A DNA stretch of 64,000 nt, from NCBI GenBank assembly GCA_963930775.1, contig OZ005690.1, positions 9,760,411 to 9,824,410 of the forward strand, written 5' to 3'. Of the stretch, positions 1 through 12,789 are shown piece after piece. Each line of letters begins with the position of its first letter. Within the stretch, counting starts at the first letter, position 1. The notes under the pieces are model-generated. The model did no database searches. It worked only from the letters and a program-made list of their open reading frames with translations, and was not told the origin of the DNA. A program made the position numbers and the translations under genes. The stretch is from Cliona cf. orientalis. Taxonomy: Eukaryota > Porifera > Demospongiae > Clionaida > Clionaidae.

Positions 1-317
1 GTAGCTACTATTCAAAGTCCAGCAAGAATTGTTGCACAACCAAAAGTCTAAGAGTATGAAGATATATACTTAATAGACACCCACAAAGCAGTGTTCATCA
101 CCATGAACGGAACATAAATAAAGGGAGTTATATATATGGTTTACCGTTGGAAAATCATAAATAAATAAATTATTATTGTGGATTTAGTCGTGTCCAGTAT
201 GATAGTAATAATTAGCTATAATAGTCTTCTGCCATGATCACTGGTTCTAGATCTTAAAGCTTGTGGAATAAAGGAGTATGCTATAGCTATTTAAGATTTA
301 AAATTGAAATAATATTT
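1..317. other. Gene-free stretch before a GT61 fragment
   Basis: AT-rich sequence in which I see no coding segment. The last bases (ending ttccag at 317) resemble a splice acceptor directly before the glycosyltransferase fragment. Full-length paralogues here are intronless, so this may be chance or may mark the break of a truncated copy. Confidence 0.4.
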
Positions 318-650
318 CCAGGGACTTATTCAATGTGAAACCATTTACATAGAAGAGTTAGAGATTTGTGATCAAGTGAGAGTTGCTCATAGTGCTGATA
401 TTTTGATGGGGTCCATGGAGCTGGGCTGGTTCATTCGTGTTGGATGAAAGAGAGTGGAATGCTATTAGAACTAGTTCCACTGACTAAATTGGATCGACCG
501 ACGTACAAGGTCCTTGCTGGACTGATTGGAAGGAAGTACTACAGTGTCATTCTTAAGAATAGTCCACAAAATCATCACAGCTCTGTTAACGTTAGTGCAG
601 TGCTAGAGTTGTTAGCTAAAATCACCAAAGAATGGACGGCTGGTGCGTAG
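318..650 (+). pseudogene. Truncated, frameshifted GT61/EOGT-like glycosyltransferase fragment
   Basis: Only the C-terminal ~110 residues of a GT61-type glycosyltransferase are present, on the opposite strand to the two full-length paralogues at 36 and 45 kb. The reading frame from 318 gives a segment like ICDQVRVAHSADILMG, matching ICEQIRYAHSADAMLG in the 45-kb copy. One base is then missing near 408, and the frame continues as VHGAGLVHSCWMKES and RPTYKVLAGLIGRKY up to the stop at 648-650. The HGAGL motif is therefore split by the frameshift. The N-terminal membrane anchor and most of the catalytic domain are absent. It is best read as a decayed or partly duplicated copy; a single-base assembly error would repair the frame but not the missing 5' part. 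Confidence 0.75.
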
Positions 651-1107
651 ATATTATGGTATTGAGGCCAAGTATAGATTGCCACAAGAATTTATATTAA
701 TAAATTTTACATTTTGAAGCAGTCACGGCCGCACGTTGTATTTATATTATGTGCACAGTAATATAATAATCCTATTCATATAATTATATTAACCTTAAGG
801 GGAGATCAATAATATTGTAAGATAACATAATCTGAACACCTGTAGTGAACATACACCACATTAGTTGAATCAAATGAACTATAGTTATGAACACTGATAA
901 AAAAGTTAATATTAATCACATGACATGGAAGTACACACAAAATAATTAGTACTGGCAAAAATAGCTATTGTATGTGAACTATGAAATTGCTAAAAAAGAA
1001 ATGTATTAGCTATAGCTATAAGGGGAACTGGACATAAATAAGTTATGTACAGCTAATAAACAGTAGAGGGAGAGCCTAGATATTTCTGTACGTGTATGTA
1101 GTTAGAG
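651..1107. other. Intergenic, convergent 3' ends
   Basis: AT-rich spacer between the 3' end of the plus-strand GT61 fragment and the 3' end of minus-strand gene A. I see no coding or repeated structure in it. Confidence 0.4.
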
Positions 1108-4100
1108 TTAGGATAAATACTTATTCTCAAGATCGTTAGCAAGTGCAGTTTCACCAACAGATGGGGACCTCAGAGCATCGATTATTACTGACCAGGTAAA
1201 GGGTCGCTTCAATTGCTTTTTCCATTTAGCAAAAACTTCAAAAAAGCAATCCTGAATATTATCTCCACGTTTTTGACGATCAATGCGCTCTATGAATACC
1301 TGATCAATATCCAGATGAAGAGCTATCATTTCCCATTTGTTTGTCTTTGTTGCCACTTCATCCATCAGTAGTGCAAGGGTAGGTTCTGAGCCGATTGTTA
1401 CATTGCCAACATTAACTGCTGTAATGAAAATTGCAATGTCATGTATAGACTCATACAATTACTGTGAACATAAAAATACCATAGTCAATTTTAAGTTCCC
1501 ATGCACTCCTACATCCGTGTACAAAGATTAATTTCAAGGAGTGTTCCCATGCAAGTGTGAGACATTATAGCAAAACTCTTGTGGACTTCCATTTGGGAGA
1601 TTATGTTACTGGTAGCTATTATATTTAGAACCACGAAAATTAATTCTTGGGGCTAAATCTTATACTTTATACGAAAGATTATACTCTCCAAACATACCAG
1701 TAGCTACTATAAAATATTATTATGTACACTACACAGTAGAGTAATAGTATTACTAATAGGCAATACATGCACAGTATCAAAAAAATTTTTACTATGATAA
1801 TACTTACATTCATCGATGAAGTCTGAAGTAGAAAACCATGGCAGCTGCTTACTATTCAGTTTCACTGGCCGCTTAGACCGATTCTTGATACATCTCATTG
1901 ACCACTGTGCGTCATCTTTATCCAGTACTCTCGTTCCATGTGGTTTTGCCTGATCGCATATCTCACACAAAAATCCGGTGCTTATGTCAATGTTTTCCGG
2001 ACTATAAGCTAGACATTTGGCTGCTGCATACCAAAGAGCCTTACTAACGGTACGTCTGATGTCACAAAGGTGCTTCTTTTCACAAGTCGTATAAATCTCA
2101 AAGCATGACAATTGATCTATAATTACTACTTTTCCCAGTAGTGTCAAATCTCGATTCCATTCATGAACTCGAAATCCAATGAGGTTTCGTTTCAGCATGC
2201 TGGAATCACTATCAATTTTCCAGTGTGGAAGCTTAGCTAAAAATGCAACAGATGCACAAAAAAGACCACGTGGTGAATAATCATCAGAAAAAGATATTAC
2301 TAGGCACTCAATACCAGCAGTATCCATGTCAAAAATTATCCTTTGTAGATATTTGGAGTTTTCAGCATCGTACTCAAGTGCCAAAACACATGGTACAAAA
2401 AATTGACTAGGACTGACCTTGGCAACTATACAGAGTTCTGTTAGAAGCTCAAACAGGTCATCTTGTGTAAAGCCACGGCCAAAATCTTGTTGAAATGATT
2501 TCACTCTAGATAACAAGCCCTTATCCAAAATTCCTGTTTTACGGTAATTGCACCTCTCCTGAGCAGTAGCTCCACTATTTTCTGAGACACAGTCAAAGCT
2601 TTGAACAATCACCTCTGATACTTTGTTAAAAAGAAAAGAAGGCGAAATGAATACAATGTGAGGAAGAATTTTTGGGAAGTAAAGAACCAAGTTAAGCTCA
2701 TCAAATAATTCAAGAGCATTCCCTACATCTTTATCATCCATCATAATATCTTCTTTCTTAGCTAGAGCTGTACATTCTGTTCTGCTAATGAAATACTGAT
2801 CTTTTGAAGCATCTTTGAGAAGATTCAAGAAGAGAAACCATCGAATTGGAATCTTCACTTTTAAGCTTTCTGTAAATTTTTCAATATTTATATGAAGGTC
2901 TTCAATTACCTTTTCATTTGTAGCCCACCCTTGTTCACTACCATCAACAGCATAGATAGGCTTATCTGTGTGACGGGATGGGGTAAATGGTACACAGTTG
3001 CCAGATTCTGTGAATGGCTGGATACATTTGTGTACAGCCTCTTGCTTGCTATCAATAAGGCTGGACTCACACTTATCTTTGAACATTCCAATGACAGCAA
3101 AATGTGGTTTCGGGATTCGACTGCTAGTACGGCATTCAATAGTACGGGAAAATGTGCATGAACTTATGGTGCGTAGAGACTGTTCAAGATAAACCTTGTT
3201 TGTTATCATCATGCTTTCTGGAACAGCATATTTTACGCCATTGATTTCATAATCAAATTTTGGACGATCTCCGAGTCCCTCATTAAGTTTATGCACTAAA
3301 AAATGTACCGACGAACCCCGAATGAAAATCGGCATTATTTCTTGAAACTGGGGTTGACCTCCAGTATCAACCAGGTAGATCAGCCTCATTTTTTTCAAAC
3401 ATTTTGGCTTCCGCTTTAAATTCCTTTCAAGTAGTTTCATCAAGTTCTTCCTGATTTCACTTCTTGTTTTAGACATGAATCGCTTCATAATTATAGTAAT
3501 GTTAGGCTTTTTGTGATTGTACAAAGTGTTAGCGATCAGCAAAGAAAGCTTTTTACTGTTGGTAGTATACCACCTTACTTTAGATCCATCTCGTAGACGG
3601 TGCATTTCAACAAGCTCTTCATTAAAGTCTATCACGTTGCCAATTATGTGTTCAGCTTCTGTTGCTAAAGCCGTACTTTGTCGTCCACCCACAGGTCGCT
3701 TCTTTCCAGACACTAATGCTTTAAAGTGAGACTTACCAGAACCTGGGGGTCCAAACACACCACATTTAGCGATAAGAATTTCAACTGAACCTTCGGCTAA
3801 TGTTTCATCAAGCTGGCTATGAAAATCCTCACCTGCATGAACAAAAATACCAGTATATATAGCTAGCTAAATACATAGCTACAATTATTTCGTATGCCAT
3901 ACAGCATGGATACATATTAATTGAACCAAAATTTGAAGAATATAATATTATCAAGGTAGACCTATAATATAATATGCCGTGATTATGCTAGCCTACCATT
4001 ATAATAATGCTCTCTAAATTTGAATTCTAACAAACACTGTAGAACTGGAAGTTTTGCTGAGATGGAGAATTGTTAGTGTGTGTGTGGGGGGGGGGGGGGA

Positions 4101-7100
4101 GAGGGGGATATAACTGTACGCCAAGTTCAGTCTTCTTATTAGTCTAATATGCCCCTCATTTCTTCGTTTCACAGCATGCATTAGCCATTATAGCAGAAGG
4201 TAAGAATTTCAATGATGCATGGTGATCAAGCAGGTCTTAAGGAACAATTTAAATTACAACAGTAATGAAAGTCAAGCAAGGTTGGAGATTGATCAATTAA
4301 GAAATAACATGCACAGGTATAAAACTGTGTAAGATTTCAATGTGACAGAAATTCCACTGGGCAAAATGCAAACATTTTGTCAACAAGTGAATACGCATTG
4401 ACAAGTTTTCTATGAGTGAAAATTTTTGCCTGCGCAGTGGTAATCAACCTATAGCTATACAAGAACCTAGAGATACCATTGTAGTTATCACATGCATTAT
4501 TATGATAGTCGTATCATAGCAGGTATAACCGTAATAGTAGTTATCATGTACAAGCACATGATTTGTTGTGATAACAGTGTGGCCACAAGTGGGTTAAGCT
4601 ATGTCTAGGGTATATATCCCTGTGGTGGGGTAGTTTTGACCAGATCGATACCAGTACTGTGCAGCACACCTGCAACCACACAGCATGCATATAGTGGTAA
4701 TCAACCTATAGCTATACAAGAACCAAGAGATACCATTGTAGTTATCACATGCGTTATTATGATGGTCGTATCATAGCAGGTATAACCGTAATAGTAGTTA
4801 TCAGACAAACGCTGTACAAGCACATGATTTGTTGTGATAACAGTGTGGTCACAAGTGGGTTAAGCTATGTCTAGGGTATCCCTGTTGTGGGGTAGTTTTG
4901 ACCAGATCGATACCAGTACTGTGCAGCACACCTGCAACCACACAGCATGCATATAGCCCCGTATAAGGTCACTGACTGTGTAAATGAAACGTGATAGCTA
5001 GCTATGGTTAGGCTGACACGAATACTTAGTAGGAGGATGATATGTACACGATTTCACAGTGTATGCATTAATTGTAAATTGCTGTGTGCACCCTCCAGTA
5101 TAATTATAGGAGTGGATTAAAAAGAGCACCTGGGTGCACGTGCTAATACCCAGGACCCTACGGTATATTCACTGAATCATTAGAATTAACATTCGAATTG
5201 GAAATGGATAGATGAGAAATGTATGATTTGAATGACAGTTGGTGAGTTCAAGTACTATAATAATAAAATTAATATTATATCCCCAGTAGCAATTTACTTT
5301 TCTGTGGTTATTAGGTAATTGTGGTGTAACCTATGGTGAAATTATGATGCAACCTATGAGATAATTATGAAAAATCTAGAGCCTCGCTGGAGCCTTTCTG
5401 GGACTTGAAAATCAGTAAATATATGTAGAGTATCTTACGCGTGTATCCAGTGAATAGATTACAAGCTGAGCGCTACTTTCTCTGAGAAGTACCGTTGGTT
5501 GAACTTCACGTGTTTTCTTGGCTTACGTAATGCCGTCAAGAGTATATAAGAGGAGGGAGAGAGAGTGTCCTACTTCCTATTGCTGTGTGCAAACACCCTT
5601 TGCCAAGTACAGAGGTCAATATGGTTAGCACTACACAAAGGTTACCACAAAACAGTACAGGTGCATGACCACCCATAGTATTTTAGTGCTTATCATTGCT
5701 CACTAGACCACTATCATGTGTGCAAGTACAAGCGCGCGGTTATATGCCAGACGTTTGTGGTGAGTTTGTGTGTAAGATAGCGTAACTTGACCTCTGTACT
5801 TGGCAAAGGGTGTTTGCACACAGCAATAGGAAGTAGGATACTCTCTCTCCCTCCTTTTATATACTCTTGATGCCGTGGATAAATAAAGCTAGCCTAGCAC
5901 GCATCATTGTCAAGGGGCTGGCCGCGCGAGACTGCAGCAGCGCGACCAACCGGAAGTTCGGAAGGAATACTGTGCTGTCGAGTTCATCTCTGTGATTGAA
6001 GCATCGAAACTTGTCGTTATCAAGGTTGAGAGTTGATCTTAGACGCAATCTCCATGATTTCTGGGCCAGCATCGATCGATGTGTACGCATTCTATTGACG
6101 ACCTTTTACCACATGCACCATTACACTGTGCAGCTACTGGGGATATGGTCAAGTGTTCATTATATCAACAACCACCCAAAGTTAATAAACACGTGTCATT
6201 AAGGCTTAATTACAAACTTGACCCTATACTGTAACAGTATTACAATGTCATATCAAGTAATATGTACATTAACATTCCATAGCTATCTCGTGCAGGTAAG
6301 TAATAGTAATTAAGTACCCTTATGCTCATATCACACCATGCATCATGATTAATCATGCAGATTTGTACTGTAACACTATTTTATCAGATTATGTGGTTGC
6401 TATAATAACCATTCACTTGTGTGGTTCAAGTGGATATTTAGGGCGCATTCATTATTATTATATTATAATAAAATAGGTTCACTCCATGGTGGCATGTTAA
6501 AATAAAGCTAGCTTGTGGTTTGCTCACCATTATCACCAGCTTGTACTTGCATTGTAGTTGACACACCTCCAGGTTTACAACTTGGTACAGGTGTACTCTG
6601 CTGACTACTTGAGCTATGAGATGTGTGTGGTGGTTGTCGGCTTATAAATCTTGACTTTGTTACTGGTAGCTTAATTTTAGATGAAGTTTTCTCGTCAGCA
6701 CCCAAGGTGGAAGATGGTGATCCTGAATCTGATTGAAGTGCTATTTTAATGCCGTTACACTGAGCTTTATAGGTAACACACTCTTTAATTGGCTTTTTCC
6801 TACATAATAATGAGATAAAAAAATTTATCAAGCAAGCAAAAGACTTAGTGATGAACTACCAGTGGTATACAGATTTCAGGGTAAGCTATAAATGATTCTT
6901 CAGCTGCATAATTTCATACCCAGAACATTTTGGACAACTATCAATTTGCATGGTGCTAAACAGGGAGTTAGAGATATACACAGCTTTGTCTGCATGCAAA
7001 TTTCAATGCCATTCCCATTTATGCCTATGATCATACTAGGCAACGAGCAACTAACAGCTTGATCTGAACACAGGTTGATTCTGTATGCCAAAGCAATCAA

Positions 7101-10100
7101 GAAGCAATCAAACTTAACCCCTGTGCAAGGTGTATGCTAGTCATTCGAGTCTTTAACATGCTACATAGCTACAATAATAACAAGGTGCTATAATATTAAG
7201 CTTCTTATAGTATTCTTAAGATTAATTTTTGTTAAAATTCTTTATTCACAATTTCTGGCGCATTTGCTGGCCACTACTGCTTCTTGAGCTCTTGATGGAT
7301 AAAACAGAGAGTGATTACAGCAGTCTAGTGTATTAATTATCAGTAGTATGGTGATAATTCATCACTGGTCACAAAAAGCTAGCTATCAACCACACTTCTA
7401 TTCCTTAATGTGCTGATCTGGAATGGCATACATGCATGTCGCACTATAGCTATTATGTTTGGCATTCTTATGGTTACTCTCACCAAGTCAGTGCTGCTGG
7501 CTAAATTTTGTGGCTCGAATAGGAATAGATAAGGGTTAGGAGTATTGAATTAATGTACTAAACTTAGAATAGGGTTCCTGAAACTTGAGCTCGCTCACTA
7601 GTGTAGTACTTGGAGCATTTATTGCTGTCACTATCATAACAAGTACATGCATGGTGCTAGATAAGTGCTAATTGAGTTTCAGTCACTGATTCAGAAGCAG
7701 TTGTTACAGCAATCAGTACTTTATAGACACAACTTGTCACCATATTTCCGAAACGCAGTAACTGTTATGCAGTTTAATGCTCCTATCCCTTATTTACTAC
7801 TGATCAGAACGATAGTACTTCATGCATTATACAACAAATACTCTAGTTATCTTGAAGTGATATGGAGGTACATGTAAGTCCCATTGCTCCCCCTTCCTCC
7901 AGTCAGTAATCTGTATGACAACCAGTATTGTACTAGGGAAAACTTACAAACAAGCGTGGTGGAAACTTTTATTCCTAATGAAAGAGAAAATTTATGAATT
8001 TTTAGTATGCACTTGATAACCATAATTTTAAGTTAGTGTTAACTTACAGGCAGTTTTTGCATTCTCCACAGTCAGGCTTACTACACACAGGACAAAATTT
8101 CTTTACTTTCTCAGAGCAACGAGTTTTACGAGTACGTTTGCCACCAGGCTTTACTCTTCTCCGTTGTTTTGCAACCTTGCTGGAAGCACATGGTCTCTTT
8201 AGAGATTGCTTACGCTCCTTTTGTACACCCTCTTTTGATGACCTAGTTGACTTGACAGTCAGTGTATGTTTTTGCATTGTGGTGAGAGAGGTAGGCGGCT
8301 TATCAAGTTCAGGTACATAACCACTAGCAGTCTTATCAGATGGTGAAACCATGAATGTTTTCGTGGTGGTATTTCCTGTAACATATCCACTAATTTCTGT
8401 CACATTACTTGAGTCTATGACCTTAGGTTGATTGTTGTCTGCTGTTGCCATCGGTGACATAATATTATGTGGAATTTCGGATGAAGAGTGGCTGAGTCGA
8501 GGATCTGTATGTGGCCACTTAGTACCCACTAAAGGTTTTGTGTCAGACTCTTTACCAAATGAATGGGTGCTAAACAATTCTTTTTTTGGTACACCTGGTG
8601 GTGATGACATAATACGTGGAATTTTGGATGAAGAGTGACTGAGTTGAGGATCATCGTGTGGCCGCTTGACACCTACTTTAGATTTTACGTCAGACTTTTT
8701 ACCTGAAGAATGGGTACTAGGCAGTTCTTTCTTTTGTACACGTGGTGTTGATGACACGCGTGGAATTTTGGGTGAAGAGTGACTGAATTGAAGACCGTGA
8801 GGCTGCTTGACACCTACTTTAGATTTTACACCAGACTTTTTGCCTGAAGAATGGGTACTAGGCAGTTCTTTCTTTTGTACACGTGGTGTTGATGACACAC
8901 GTGGAATTTTGAGTGAAGAGTGACTGAATTGAAGATCGTGAGGCTGCTTGACACCTACTTTAGATTTTACATCAGACTTTTTGCCTGAAGAATGGGTACT
9001 AGGCAGTTCTTTCTTTTGTACACGTGGTGTTGATGACACACGTGGAATTTTGAGTGAAGAGTGACTGAATTGAAGATCGTGAGGCTGCTTGACACCTACT
9101 TTAGATTTTACATCAGATTTTTTGCCTGAAGAATGGGTACTAGGCAGTTCTTTCTTTTGTACACATGGTGTTGATGACACACGTGGAATTTTGGGTGAAG
9201 AGTGACTGAATTGAAGACCATTGGCAACGTGAGGCTGCTTGACACCTACTTTAGATTTTACATCAGACTTTTTGCCTGAAGAATGGGTACTAGGCAGTTC
9301 TTTCTTTTGCACACGTGGTGTTGATGACACACGTGGAATTTTGGGTGAAGAGTGACTGAATTGAAGACCAACGTGAGGCTGCTTGACACCTACTTTAAAT
9401 TTTACATCAGATTTTTTGCCTGAAGAATGGGTACTAGGCAGTTCTTTCTTTTGTATACGTGGTGTTGATGACACGCGTGGAACTTTAAGTGAAGGGTGAC
9501 TGAATTGAGGATCTGGGTGTGACCGCTTAGTACCCACTTTAGGTGTTACATCAGATTCTTTGCCAAGTGAATGCTGGGTGCTAGGCAAATCTTGTCTTAG
9601 TACATGTGGTGATTTGGGTAACTCTGCGGATACTGATTCTTCTAACTCTGATTCTTTACTAGCTAAAACAGTCTCAGCCGAGAGCCGTTCAATTGAATCC
9701 TTCAGTTTGTTCAATTCTCCAATGACAAGCTTTCTCACATTTTCTTCCCGACTAGTCTGAAACAATTCCATTATATTGTCAGCTGTAGATTCAATCACAG
9801 ACTGCACATCTGATATTTCTGCTCGGTCCGAGAAATGGATGTGAAAATTAATACAATATCATAATAATTGCATACATGATGAGCACATAGCAGATGGGTC
9901 CTTCCCACGTTTTCTCACTTAATAATAATAATTGAGTACAAGTATGTTTGATATCACAATCATGGGATAGGTGACTGAACACTACTAACAGCATGCATGC
10001 TTTGTATAATCGAGTGCCAGTTAGTACAGTGCGCATGCGCAGATGAAGCACCACCGAACTTCGAACCTATGTTATTCTTGTGTAGACCACACCCCTCACT

Positions 10101-12579
10101 GCAGGAATTAGTGTATTCCACAAAGAGCAGACATCACCTCTCGCTTCGCTCGAGGCTCGATGGGCTGCCAAGAAGGCCTGTCAAAACGCGCGGTGCTTGT
10201 GTCGCTCGCTCGAGCTTGAGAATGCATCTCTATGGCCCCCAGGCCTCGTGTGTGCACACGTCACAACAATTCTGACCAATCGTGAGTCTTCTAAACTTGT
10301 AGGAGAGCGCATCTTTTATGCCCTCCAGGTTAGGACACGGACTATAATATATTATAAGAAATTGTCGCTCTGAAAAATATTTGTTGTTGTATAATAGTAT
10401 AATTATTATGACACGGTCACCAGACCTGAATGTATACAGTGTACATGATACACCATCTGCTATGATTTCAAACTCTACAGATAAGTCTAGAGGTCCAAGT
10501 AATAATCAGACCACCAATCACAACCACTATACACATCCCTACGCTTGCTTTTTGAGTGGCATGGGGATCATATACGATAAATAATCAAATGACTGAAAGG
10601 GAGAATATGAATTTCTCCCACATGTAAGTCAAGAACACTCCAAGTATAGTATGCCTTGAATAGGTCGTCAATAGGTCTGTAAAAGCAAGCGGCTTAGTCT
10701 TAGCGTAGGGATGTATAGTTGTTGTGATTATCTCTTATCCCTACAAATATTGTTTGTGTAGCTACTTTTTGGCACTGCAATCCCTACTTCATCCTTCAAT
10801 TTTATTCAATTGTTTTTACACTTGTTATTATACTCTTGACACTTAGCTAGTATAATACTATTAGCATGGGAGTATATGCTCAATGATCTATGTATACAAT
10901 CAAGCATGCATGCATGTATGCCCATATTTATTCATTGTGAACAATACAGTTAAGGTATGGAGATATTATGCATGGCTATCAGCTTTGCATGGTCATGGTC
11001 AAGGCCCATTAGATTACATGATGTGGCTGTTGGACCTGTTCCTAAGCCGCTGGCTTAATTACCACGTCAGCTGAAGACGGTGGGATTAGCTCGAGTTATA
11101 CAGTGGAACCCCTCTATAAGGACACCCCTGAAATGACTGAGGACATCTCCCTTAGTCAGAATAGCTACTACACATGGGGTACAAGCTTCATAGAAAAGTG
11201 TATACGACCTGAAATGACACCACAGTCCTTGATATAAATCAGGACACTTAATATAGCTACATGTACATAAAACTGACTCAAGGGGAATGGAATAGAGGGC
11301 TTCCACTGTGTACCATTAAATTTTGTGGTTTATATCGCATCCGGCCATAATAATGAATAATGAATAATGAATAATAAAAATGAACCGTCCACCTGCATGC
11401 TATAATATTTTGAATCTACAACCAGAGTGGGAAACATCTATGCAAAATTGAATTTGTAGTGCCTTATAATTATCTGTTGAATACTAATGGGCTTGTTGGA
11501 GTGTAAATAGAATGGACCTGAAGAGAAAATAATTAATGCTAATGACGAAGAAATACTGTAACAGTTATAGTCGATGTCCAACTATAGGTTTATCATCGTC
11601 AGCTCTAGTGTCACTACATGTGCTCTCTGACAACAATCACAAAATTAGCTAATGATTGTCAGTGTTTTGAATTCACCTCGGTGTGTTACCTTTCCACTCT
11701 TAGACACTGTCCGAAATGTGGTAATATTGAAGCTGAAGTCTAAGTTGTCTCGAGCTAGGCCTTAGTTGATTAGAACGAGTGAAAATTTTTAAACCGTTTA
11801 GGATGCTCAACAAACTTAATGATAGGAAGTTTTTAGTTGTCTCGAGCTAGGCCTGCTCAACAAAATACTGAGGAAGGAAATAGAGATACTAATAATATTG
11901 ATATTGCCGTTCAGTTGTCTCGAACTATATTATATAGGCCTTAGGCCACTCCAAATAAATTTCCTGTTTCCCGTCCTGGAAACAACTAATGTAGTATGCG
12001 GGCGGGCGGTAAATCCCATTATTTACATAGTAGCAAGGCCTACAGGAAACACTTAAACTAATTAATTATCACTCACTTGAGGCAAGAACACTACGTGTAC
12101 AAAAGTAAATGCGGATATTGCATACATACAAAAGTACTAATAATGGAAAATTTTGTGACATGCCAGAAAAGGATGCGGGCGGTGGACGGGAAACAGGAAA
12201 TTTATTTGGAGTGGCCTTAGTTGACTAATTAATTTTAGAACGAGTGAAAATTTTAAACCGTTTAGGATGCTGAACGAAACAGCCTGGAAGGTACTAATTA
12301 ATCTTGCCGTTCAGGCTATAATACATGTATTATTAATATTCGAAAAACTAGAGTGAGTATACGGTGGATAGTTGTAGCTAATATTGCGTAAGTGAAAAAA
12401 CTAGTCTTGATACAGAAGTTCTAAAGGACACTGACATCAGTGACAAATGCAAACCATGGCTCTTACAGAAGTTAGTTTTTAGCTAATTATTATTAATAAT
12501 TACCTTTGTCTCCGGATCCATCTGGCGAGGACTGGCTGGTCGCCGATCGCGATCGGTTACCACTACTGGAGCCACTCAT
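1108..12579 (-). CDS. Gene A: CXXC-like zinc finger / Roc-COR GTPase / Death domain protein
   Basis: Five exons joined by splice phase: 12579-12504 (Met), 9818-8048, 6799-6528, 3832-1808, 1418-1108; about 1484 aa. Exon joins are phase 1, 2, 1, 1 with GTAATT, GTAAGT, GTGAGC and GTAAGT donors. Residues ~25-615 are Ser/Lys-rich and hold eight ~48-residue repeats. The exon 2/3 junction builds a CXXC-like finger (FCPVC..DCGECKNC, then KEC and AQC; no KFGG). Near residue 735 is a Walker A GPPGSGKS; downstream DTGGQ (G3) and a G4-like GMFKD mark a Roc-type GTPase, followed by a COR-like region (KIPIRWFLFLNLL). The last exon is a Death domain (TNKWEMIALHL, PFTWSVII). The P-loop exon is uninterrupted, unlike in B and C. 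The small first exon is the weakest part of the model. Reading through the exon 3 donor stops at 6508, which would give a short form without the GTPase. Role is unknown; signalling through the Death domain is inferred. Confidence 0.78.
4437..4955. repeat. Two-copy tandem duplication, ~257-bp unit, in gene A intron
   Basis: A unit starting gtggtaatcaacctatagc at 4437 restarts at 4694, and both copies end in the same cagcatgcatatag. The copies differ by small indels (for example, copy 2 has an extra gacaaacgct-like stretch near 4803), so the duplication is not brand new. Confidence 0.85.
5280..6111. mobile_element. Old inverted-repeat element, second copy at 55.4 kb
   Basis: This stretch of gene A's third intron aligns by eye with 55441-55954: a shared left part around tttacttttctgtgg, a shared middle around acaagctgag.gctactttctc, and a shared right end ttgacgaccttttacca. 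The better-preserved 55-kb copy has terminal inverted repeats (tggtaaaggtcatcaat). The copy here is interrupted by a younger element at 5537-5869. The left boundary is approximate. Confidence 0.6.
5537..5869. mobile_element. hAT-like non-autonomous element with long TIRs, nested in an older repeat
   Basis: The ends are near-perfect inverted repeats of about 80 bp (caagagtatataag... and its complement), flanked by the 7-bp direct repeat atgccgt at 5530-5536 and 5870-5876. The related repeat at 55.4 kb lacks this insert and reads gtaatcccgtggataaa straight through, so it serves as an empty site. A CAAGAG terminus with a 7-8 bp target duplication suggests the hAT superfamily; the class is inference, the insertion is not. 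No transposase is encoded. Confidence 0.8.
8455..9600 (-). repeat. Eight coding tandem repeats (~141-150 bp) in gene A
   Basis: The N-terminal half of gene A encodes eight successive units built on KKELPSTHSSGKKSDV, KVGVKQPH, QFSHSS and KIPRVSSTPRVQ. The outer units (nearest 9600 and 8460) are divergent, and the inner ones are almost identical at the DNA level, which points to recent homogenisation or expansion. Units differ by 1-3 residues in a linker after KQPH (DL, GL, VGL, VANGL). All units keep the reading frame. Composition is basic and Ser-rich, likely disordered. Confidence 0.93.
10516..10731. repeat. Short inverted-repeat element in gene A intron 1
   Basis: aatcacaaccactatacaca at 10516 is inverted at 10702-10731 (tgtatagttgttgtgatta); the arms are about 28 bp around a ~160-bp centre. 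MITE-like, but I cannot define a target-site duplication. Confidence 0.5.
11101..11310. mobile_element. Mariner-like MITE, CAGTGGAACC family
   Basis: It starts cagtggaacccctctat after TA (11099-11100) and ends in the inverted form agggcttccactg before TA (11311-11312). Related ends occur at 40.94-41.5 kb. TA duplication and CAGTGGAA-type termini fit a non-autonomous Tc1/mariner element. Confidence 0.7.
11944..12216. mobile_element. Harbinger-like MITE with TTA target duplication
   Basis: The termini are ggccactccaaataaatttc and its complement, with inverted repeats of about 35 bp, flanked by TTA at 11941-11943 and 12217-12219. The surrounding sequence is a local duplication: 11745-11830 shows the same ggccttagttga...aaaccgtttaggatgct without the insert, so the empty site (TTA at 11762-11764) is in the window. 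A subterminal gcgggcgggcgg is shared with the elements at 12790 and 17405. A 3-bp TWA duplication fits PIF/Harbinger. Confidence 0.85.
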
Positions 12580-12789
12580 AACTATCGTATTTCGATCGGC
12601 CCACACGAACACTCGACGCGATTAGTACACCCTGCGTCTCAGTTTGGCGCCTTTTTTTATGCCAAGGCATCGAGCGATATGTTATACACGTAATGTCTAT
12701 TATTAAACTTTACGGGGAGCACCTATGATTCTATATTTATAGGTACTAGCATCATGTGAGCCTAATTTTATGCTAGCGCGTGTTGATAA

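Noticed and set aside
4437..4955. CRISPR-like or satellite array
   Set aside because: Only two long copies with no spacers; ordinary tandem duplication.
6508..9818. Treating the CXXC-containing segment as a gene separate from the downstream GTPase-Death exons
   Set aside because: No independent stop precedes the donors in B and C, there is no separate start before the P-loop exons, and phases match in all three copies. A short alternative transcript of gene A remains possible.
9997..10275. 92-codon plus-strand frame in a GC-rich patch with a gcgcatgcgc site
   Set aside because: No recognisable protein and it lies within gene A's first intron. An alternative promoter here cannot be excluded, but there is no direct support.
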